A stretch of DNA of 64,000 nucleotides, taken from positions 682,001 to 746,000 of the forward strand of contig CAWDAN010000001.1 of the NCBI GenBank assembly GCA_963800335.1, given 5' to 3'. This DNA comes from Flavisphingopyxis sp963800335 (GTDB taxonomy: Bacteria > Pseudomonadota > Alphaproteobacteria > Sphingomonadales > Sphingomonadaceae). The notes under the pieces were generated by a model, which saw only the letters and a program-made list of their open reading frames with translations, had not been told where the DNA came from and ran no database searches. Made by a program: the position numbers and the translations under genes. This document shows positions 58,638 to 64,000 of this stretch, one piece after another (positions within the stretch are counted from its first letter, which is position 1; every line of letters starts with the position of its first letter).

Positions 58638-60128
58638 ATGACCGACCTTGCCACCTTCGACTTCGCGCTCGGCGAGATGCCCGATGCGATCCGCGATACG
58701 ACGCGCCGTTTCGCGCAGGACAAGATCGAACCGCTCGCCGCGAAGATCGACGCCGACGACTGGTTCCCGACCGAGCTGTGGCCGCAGATGGGCGAGCTCG
58801 GCCTGCACGGCATCACCGTTGCCGAAGCCGATGGCGGCCTCGGCCTCGGCTATCTCGAACACGTCATCGCGTGCGAGGAGGTCAGCCGCGCATCGGCCTC
58901 GATCGGGCTCAGCTACGGCGCGCATTCCAATCTCTGCGTCAACCAGATCGCGCGCTGGGCCAATGAAGAGCAGAAGGCGAAATACCTCCCCAAGCTGATC
59001 TCGGGCGAACATGTCGGCAGCCTCGCCATGTCCGAAGCCGCCGCGGGCAGCGACGTCGTCTCGATGAAACTCAAGGCGCAGAAAACCGATCGCGGCTACG
59101 TTCTCAACGGCACCAAGTTCTGGATCACCAACGCGGCCTATGCCGACACGCTCGTCGTCTATGCCAAGACGGGAGAGGGCTCGCGCGGCATCACCACCTT
59201 CCTCATTGAAAAGGACATGCCGGGCTTTTCGATCGGGCAGAAGATCGACAAGATGGGGATGCGCGGCAGCCCGACCGCCGAGCTCGTCTTCACCGACTGC
59301 GAAGTGCCCGAAGAGAACATCATGGGCCCCGAAAACGGCGGCGTCGGCGTGCTGATGAGCGGGCTCGATTACGAGCGCACCGTCTTGAGCGGCATCCAAT
59401 TGGGCATCATGCAGGCGTGCCTCGACGTCGTCGTGCCCTATGTTCGTGAGCGCAAGCAGTTCGGCAAGCCGATCGGCTCGTTCCAGCTGATGCAGGCCAA
59501 GGTCGCCGACATGTACCTCGCGCTCAACTCCGCGCGGGCCTATGTCTATGCCGTGGCAAGGGCGTGCGATGCGGGCCGCACGACGCGCTTCGATGCCGCC
59601 GCCGCGATCCTGCTCGCATCCGAAAACGCCGTGAAGGTCGCGGGCGAGGCGATCCAGGCGCTCGGCGGCGCGGGCTATACCAAGGACTGGCCGGTCGAAC
59701 GCTATTTCCGCGACGCAAAGCTGCTCGACATCGGTGCCGGCACCAACGAGATCCGCCGGATCGTCGTGCCCTATGTTCGCGAGCGCAAGCAGTTCGGCAA
59801 GCCGATCGGATCATTCCAGCTGATGCAGGCCAAGGTCGCCGACATGTACCTCGCGCTCAACTCCGCCCGGGCCTATGTCTATGCCGTCGCCAAATCTTGC
59901 GATGCCGGGCGCACGACGCGCTTCGACGCCGCCGCCGCGATCCTGCTCGCATCCGAAAACGCGGTGAAGGTCGCGGGCGAGGCGATCCAGGCGCTCGGCG
60001 GCGCGGGCTATACCAAGGACTGGCCGGTCGAACGCTATTTCCGCGACGCCAAGCTGCTCGACATCGGTGCCGGCACCAACGAGATCCGCCGCATGCTGAT
60101 CGGGCGCGAGATCATCGGGGCGGGATGA
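58638..60128 (+). CDS. Acyl-CoA dehydrogenase (isovaleryl-CoA dehydrogenase-like) with tandemly duplicated C-terminal block
   Basis: A 496-residue reading frame; the family has about 385. Normal up to LSGIQLGIMQACLDV: substrate/FAD motifs LAMSEAAAGSDVVSMKLK, WITNAAYADTLVVYAKTG and MGMRGSPTAELVF. The block VPYVRERKQFGKPIGSFQLM...DIGAGTNEIRR then appears twice (period 333 bp, starting 59433 and 59766), differing by mostly synonymous changes and AVARAC/AVAKSC. Each copy carries the C-terminal alpha-domain. The frame stays open through the join. Confidence 0.9.
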   Translation: MTDLATFDFALGEMPDAIRDTTRRFAQDKIEPLAAKIDADDWFPTELWPQMGELGLHGITVAEADGGLGLGYLEHVIACEEVSRASASIGLSYGAHSNLCVNQIARWANEEQKAKYLPKLISGEHVGSLAMSEAAAGSDVVSMKLKAQKTDRGYVLNGTKFWITNAAYADTLVVYAKTGEGSRGITTFLIEKDMPGFSIGQKIDKMGMRGSPTAELVFTDCEVPEENIMGPENGGVGVLMSGLDYERTVLSGIQLGIMQACLDVVVPYVRERKQFGKPIGSFQLMQAKVADMYLALNSARAYVYAVARACDAGRTTRFDAAAAILLASENAVKVAGEAIQALGGAGYTKDWPVERYFRDAKLLDIGAGTNEIRRIVVPYVRERKQFGKPIGSFQLMQAKVADMYLALNSARAYVYAVAKSCDAGRTTRFDAAAAILLASENAVKVAGEAIQALGGAGYTKDWPVERYFRDAKLLDIGAGTNEIRRMLIGREIIGAG

Positions 60129-60156
60129 TGGCGCCATCGCGCCCCGATAAGGTCGC

Positions 60157-60510
60157 TTAGCGTAAGCACCCGCCGCTGACACCGATCGTCTCCGATCGAT
60201 TGCCGCCGACAACTTCGATCCCCTTGGCGCCCGTAATCCCCGAAAGCGGGATCGAGATGGTGAAGGGCTTCATGGCGGTGAGGCAAAACCCTCCAGGCAG
60301 CGTGCCAACGACTTCAATTGCCCAATAATTGGGGCATGTAACGTAAATTCTCGGCTGGAGTTGGACGTTCATGTTCGCGCAGGGTGCCTCGCCCGATACG
60401 ATCAGGAAGAACGTGTTGTTGACGAAGCCGGGTACGACTTCGGCTTTGTCATAAGCAATGACCCTGCTGCTTTCTGCGGATTCAGTATTATCAAGCAATT
60501 GTTTGGACAT
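60157..60510 (-). CDS. Protein of unknown function
   Basis: A 117-residue protein, MSKQLLDNTESAESSRVIAY start, then a beta-rich, neutral body (VPGFVNNTFFLIVSGEAPC, PRIYVTCPNYWAIEVVG) with four cysteines and no signal peptide. AAAGG precedes the ATG. Codon use and GC are lower than in neighbouring genes, so recent acquisition is possible. No family recognised. Confidence 0.7.
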   Translation of the reverse strand: MSKQLLDNTESAESSRVIAYDKAEVVPGFVNNTFFLIVSGEAPCANMNVQLQPRIYVTCPNYWAIEVVGTLPGGFCLTAMKPFTISIPLSGITGAKGIEVVGGNRSETIGVSGGCLR

Positions 60511-60549
60511 TATCTGCCTTTCTTACTTGCGATGAACCGACTCACACTC

Positions 60550-60585
60550 CATTGCTTATCAAACACGATCGATTTCGTGAAGCAA
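60550..60585. promoter_or_regulatory. Nested inverted repeat in the AT-rich intergenic region
   Basis: ATTGCTT (60550-60556) pairs with AAGCAAT (60579-60585) and CACGA (60563-60567) with TCGTG (60574-60578). It lies between two divergent genes, 40 bp from the minus-strand start, where promoters are expected. Confidence 0.4.
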
Positions 60586-60631
60586 TTCTAACACAATCCG
60601 TTTATTGACGTTTAACATAGGTGAATAGGAG

Positions 60632-60919
60632 ATGAGCCAGCTGCTGCTCGATGGCCTGCAATATTACGGCGCTGCTGCCGCGACGCTCGCCGCGCTTATC
60701 GTCTCGCTCAACCTCGGGCGGCGCTGGACCGGCTGGGCGTTCGTCGTCTTCGTCACCAGCTCGGCGGCGCTGATCGCCTGGGGCTTCTGGCAGGACGACA
60801 GTGAAGGCATCGGCTGGCAGAACGTCGCCCTGCTGATCATCAACTGCGTCGGCGTCTGGCGCTATCTTGTTGTCAAGGACGTGCCGGGGGCGTCCGCGAA
60901 ATCGACCGCAGATCGCTGA
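60632..60919 (+). CDS. Small membrane protein
   Basis: A 95-residue protein with three hydrophobic segments (about 10-28, 33-51, 60-80) and a charged tail. TAGGAG lies close before the ATG and TTGACG about 30 bp upstream. No functional motif. Divergent from the 60157-60510 gene. Confidence 0.75.
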   Translation: MSQLLLDGLQYYGAAAATLAALIVSLNLGRRWTGWAFVVFVTSSAALIAWGFWQDDSEGIGWQNVALLIINCVGVWRYLVVKDVPGASAKSTADR

Positions 60920-60992
60920 TCAACAACCGGGTTTGCAATCCGCATTGTCTGCGGTACCTCCAGTCGCAATCGAGTTTGCTTTGGGGCACACC

Positions 60993-61873
60993 ATGACGAG
61001 CGACCTGGACCCGAATATCACCAACCCGTTTGCCGATCTGCGCCAGGGGGATGACCTCGGGGTCGCGCTTGCCGGTATCGACATTTCGGCGCTGCCGGTC
61101 ACTCCACCCGATCCGCTGCGCGATTATTACGTGCCGCTCGACGCGGGCGCGTGGAGCCTGCGCCACGTACCGTTCATGGCGATGCCCGGTTACTGGAGCG
61201 GATTGCAGGCGATGTACGGGCTCGTCCTCCTGCAGCGGCGGACGCGGACCTGGATGTCGCTGACGCCGTTCGAATTCGAAAGCCAGCAGATCGGGATCGA
61301 TTTCGCGCGCGGCCATGTCGCGGTGTTCGGCCTCGGCATGGGCTGGTCGGCAGCGATGAGCGCGCTGCGCCCCGAGGTCGAGCGAGTCACCGTCGTCGAG
61401 CTCGACGATGAGGTGGTCGAGATGCACCAGCGACTGCGATTGTTCGAACGATTGCCCGGCAATGTCGGGGAAAAGGTCCACATCGTCCACGGCGACGCGC
61501 TCGAATGGAAGCCCGACCGCCCGGTCGACCTGTTGATGCCCGATGTCTGGCTCGACCTGGTCAGCTGGGAGCGGGCCGAGGAAGTCCACGACATGCAGGC
61601 CAATGTTCGCGCCGACATGGTCTATTTCTGGGGGCAGGAGCTCGAACTCGCGCGCCACGCGGTGCGCCAGGGTCGCTCCCTCGATGACGCCGGCCTGGCG
61701 CAGACCGCCGCCGATTTCGACCTGCCGCTGATCGGCCTCGACACGCCGACTACGCCCAGCGCACCCGCGCCGCGACGCGGCAATGGATGCTGGGCCGCTG
61801 GCTCGAGGGAAGCGACGTCCCCGAAGACTTGCGAAGCAAGGCGGACGAGGCACCGCCCGCCCGATCGTCCTGA
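60993..61873 (+). CDS. Spermidine-synthase-like SAM-fold protein, one frameshift
   Basis: Starts MTSDLDPNITNPFADLRQ. Rossmann motif I VAVFGLGMGWSAAMSALRP, acidic VTVVELDDEVVEMHQRL and DALEWKPDRPVDLLMPDVW resemble the spermidine synthase fold; no polyamine site is evident. A missing G near 61750 breaks the frame: corrected end reads GLDTPDYAQRTRAATRQW to EAPPARSS, TGA at 61871, about 293 residues. That stop codon lies inside the dispersed repeat. Confidence 0.8.
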
Positions 61874-61970
61874 GTCGCCATTGAGTGGCGGCGAAGCCGC
61901 GTAACGAAATGGCGTATCGAAAGGACAGGTGCGCACGCATCGCGCCGTTCGATCGGAACCTTCGACAGGC
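61866..61970. repeat. Dispersed palindromic repeat, copy 2
   Basis: Shares CGTCCTGAGT-GCCATTGAG, CGAAATGGCGTATCGAA and TTCGACAGGC with 58437-58538 in the same order, with a different centre. It starts inside the last codons of the SAM-fold gene and supplies its stop. Confidence 0.75.
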
Positions 61971-62025
61971 CCAGCCAAGCGTGCATTGGTCTTTCGTTCG
62001 ACCCTGCGACTTGGTTATATGCGCG

Positions 62026-63223
62026 ATGACCGATCGTCGCCTCAAAGTACCGTCCACCGTGATCGCGCTCGGGATGGTCAGCCTCCTGATGGACACGTCG
62101 TCCGAGATCATCCACGCGCTCCTGCTGTTATTATGACCGCGACGCTCGGGCTGAGCGTCACCGTGGTCGGCGTGATCGACGGCATCGCCGAGGCAACCTC
62201 GAGCATCGTGAAGGTCTTTTCGGGCTATCTGTCCGACCGGTTCGGCAAGCGAAAGCCGCTCATCCTGCTCGGCTATGGACTGGCGGCGGCGTTGAAGCCG
62301 CTCTTCCCGCTCGCTGCCGGAATGTTTCCGTGCTCGGCACGCGCTTTGCCGACCGGATCGGCAAGGGGCTGCGCGGTGCGCCGCGCGACGCGCTGATCGC
62401 CGACGTCACCCCCGCCGCGTTGCGCGGCAGGGCCTTTGGCCTGCGCCAGTCGATGGACACCGTCGGTGCGTTCGTCGGTCCGATCCTCGCGATCGGCCTG
62501 ATGGTCGCGTTCGCCAACGACATGCGCGCGGTGTTCTGGGTGGCGGTCATCCCCGCGGTCCTCGCGGTGCTGTTCGTCGTCTTCTGGGTCCGGGAACCGG
62601 CCGCCGCGCAGGGACGGCAAAGGCACCGATCCGCCTTGCCGATCTCGAGCAGCTCGGCAGCGCCTATTGGGGCGTCGTCGCGGTCGGCGGCGTGTTCACG
62701 CGGCGCGCTTCAGCGAGGCGTTCCTGATCCTCAAGGCGACGGGCGAAGGCCTGCCGCTGTGGCTCGCCCCGATGGTCCTCGTCGCGATGAACCTCGTCTA
62801 TGCGCTCGGCGCCTATCCCGCGGGCGTCCTGTCGGACCGCCTGACCGGCGCAGCCTGTTGCTCGCCGGCGTCGGCTGCCTGATCGCGGCCGACGTCGTCC
62901 TGGCGCGCTCGGTCGGCCTCGTCGGGGTCTTTGCCGGCATCGCTTTGTGGGGCGTCCACATGGCGCTGACCCAGGGGCTGTTGGCCAAGCTCGTTGCCGA
63001 TACCGCCCCGGCGCGGCTGCGCGGCTCGGCGTTCGGCGTGTTCAGCCTCGTCACCGGCGTTTCGCTGCTCATCGCCAGCGTAGTCGCGGGCGTGATCTGG
63101 GACCGCTTGGGTTCGGGCATGACCTTCGTCGCGGGCGCGGTGTTCGCTGCGCTTGCGGGTGTCATGCTGCTGGCCTTGCGCGGGTCGGCCGGACGCGGCT
63201 GGCGAAAGGCCGACCCGGCCTAG
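62026..63223 (+). CDS. MFS transporter, several frameshifts
   Basis: Twelve-span transporter of about 395 residues. It starts MTDRRLKVPSTVIALGMVSL; segments in successive frames read MDTSSEIIHALLL, VIDGIAEATSSIVKVFSGYL, SDRFGKRKPLILLGYG (loop 2-3 motif), RFADRIGKGLRGAPRDALIA, LPLWLAPMVLVAMNLVYALG and GVISLL-type C-terminal helices to ALRGSAGRGWRKADPA. Frame changes near 62130, 62325, 62612, 62700 and 62855. The RGAPRDALIAD segment suits drug-resistance-like MFS proteins. Substrate unknown. Confidence 0.85.
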
Positions 63224-63227
63224 CCGT

Positions 63228-64000
63228 TCACCATACCCGCACGCGCTTGTCGGGGGCGAGGTAGAGTTTATCGGTCGGCTTGACGTCGAAGGCCTTGTAC
63301 CAGGCGTCGAGATTGCGGACGGTCAGCGCGCGGTACTGGCCGGGCGCGTGGCCGTCGGTGGCGATGCGCTGGCGCAGCGCTGCATCGCGCATCTTGGTCG
63401 CGCCAGCTCTGGGCGAAGGCGATGAAGAAGCGCTGGTCGCCGGTGAAGCCGTCGATCACCGGCGCCGGCTTGCCGCCCAGCGATAGCCGATAGGCGTCGT
63501 AGGCGGCCTGCAGGCCGGCGACATCGGCGATGTTCTCGCCGAGCGTCTGCTGGCCGTTGACCGCAAGGTCGGGAAACGGCTTGTAGGCGTCAAACTGCTC
63601 CGCGAGCGCCTCGCCTGCGGCCTTGAAATGCGCGAGATCCTCTTTGGTCCACCAGTTGCGCAGCGGCGCCGGTCGAATCGAACTGGCGCCTTGTTGTCGA
63701 AGCTGTGGCTGATCTCGTGGCCGATGATCGCGCCGATCGAGCCGTAATTGTGGGCGGGGTCGGCCTTGCGCATCGAAGAAGGGCGGCTGCAGGATCGCGG
63801 CGGGGAAATTGAGCGCGTTCTGGACGCGGCAGGTTGACCGCGTTGACCGTCTGCGGCGTCATCCACCATTCGCCCTTGTCGATCTTGCCGCCGATCTTGG
63901 CGAGCTGGTGGGCATATTCGCCCTTTTCGGCCGCGATCTCGTTGGCATAGGCGTTGTCGGCACGATCTCGATCTTGCTATAGTCGCGCCAGCTGTCGGGA
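63228..64000 (-). CDS. M13 family zinc metallopeptidase (neprilysin/PepO type), 5' part outside window, several frameshifts
   Basis: The C-terminal third of the gene. IGAIIGHEISHSFDNK carries HExxH, and GENIADVAGLQAAYDAYR the third zinc ligand Glu; it ends KAFDVKPTDKLYLAPDKRVRVW at TGA 63228. Frame changes near 63400, 63675, 63775 and 63830. M13 enzymes are exported endopeptidases of about 680 residues. Convergent with the MFS gene, 4 bp between stops. Confidence 0.88.

Overview
The window is about 64 kb of GC-rich chromosomal DNA. It looks like a member of the Sphingomonadaceae (Alphaproteobacteria): the order aroA-cmk-rpsA-ihfB, the block ctaB-coxF-ctaG-coxC-DUF983-surf1-thrC, FYDLN-acid, UPF0262, CBU_0592-type and DUF4112 proteins, and genome-encoded tRNA CCA ends all fit. 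Codon use is uniform; only a few short stretches (about 27.3-28.0 and 60.2-60.6 kb) are AT-richer.  Layout. 0-7.3 kb: cytochrome c oxidase biogenesis (ctaB, a CoxF-like peptide, ctaG, subunit III, DUF983, SURF1), thrC, an RNA methyltransferase, then ccmBA (minus) and a pterin dehydratase. 7.3-14 kb: metallopeptidase, SDR, a secreted protein, an S9 peptidase behind a palindromic promoter, a DNA glycosylase, a ferredoxin, a lipoprotein and rlmB. 14-16 kb: tRNA-Tyr with a tandem repeat array and a POT peptide transporter. 16-24.3 kb (minus): a tRNA-binding protein, then propionyl-CoA to succinyl-CoA catabolism (pccA, mutase, epimerase, pccB) with bioB, which would supply biotin to the carboxylase. 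24-30 kb: DUF4112, a peptide-binding lipoprotein, an acyltransferase, tRNA-Leu with repeats and an ABC exporter. 30-37 kb: ihfB-rpsA-cmk-CBU_0592-aroA, FYDLN, tRNA-Ala with repeats, an HD protein and a CDP-alcohol transferase. 37-46 kb: DUF421, dinB, tRNA-Gly, an EF-hand protein, a two-component system, a phosphatase, DoxX, dcd, cdd, GH25 and UPF0262. 46-57 kb: dnaB, astD, selO, a hydrolase, a glycosyltransferase, a flavin oxidoreductase, an aberrant Amt, an SH3 protein and a lipoprotein. 57-64 kb: thiolase, an acyl-CoA dehydrogenase with a duplicated C-terminal block, two small proteins, a SAM-fold enzyme, an MFS transporter and a partial M13 peptidase.  Sequence quality. About 20 genes contain single-base frameshifts while their protein sequence stays conserved across frames. 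The shifts are very dense at 16.4-24.7 and 61.7-64 kb and absent at 43.2-61.7 kb. Most are repaired by removing one base, so I read them as uncorrected insertion errors rather than decay. Such genes are listed over their full span.  The most unusual signals are a family of 17-bp hairpins with GGG loops abutting the CCA of three tRNA genes, each followed by 58-79 bp tandem modules; the acyl-CoA dehydrogenase duplication; an Amt homologue lacking both pore histidines; and palindromic operators at the S9 peptidase and epimerase promoters.
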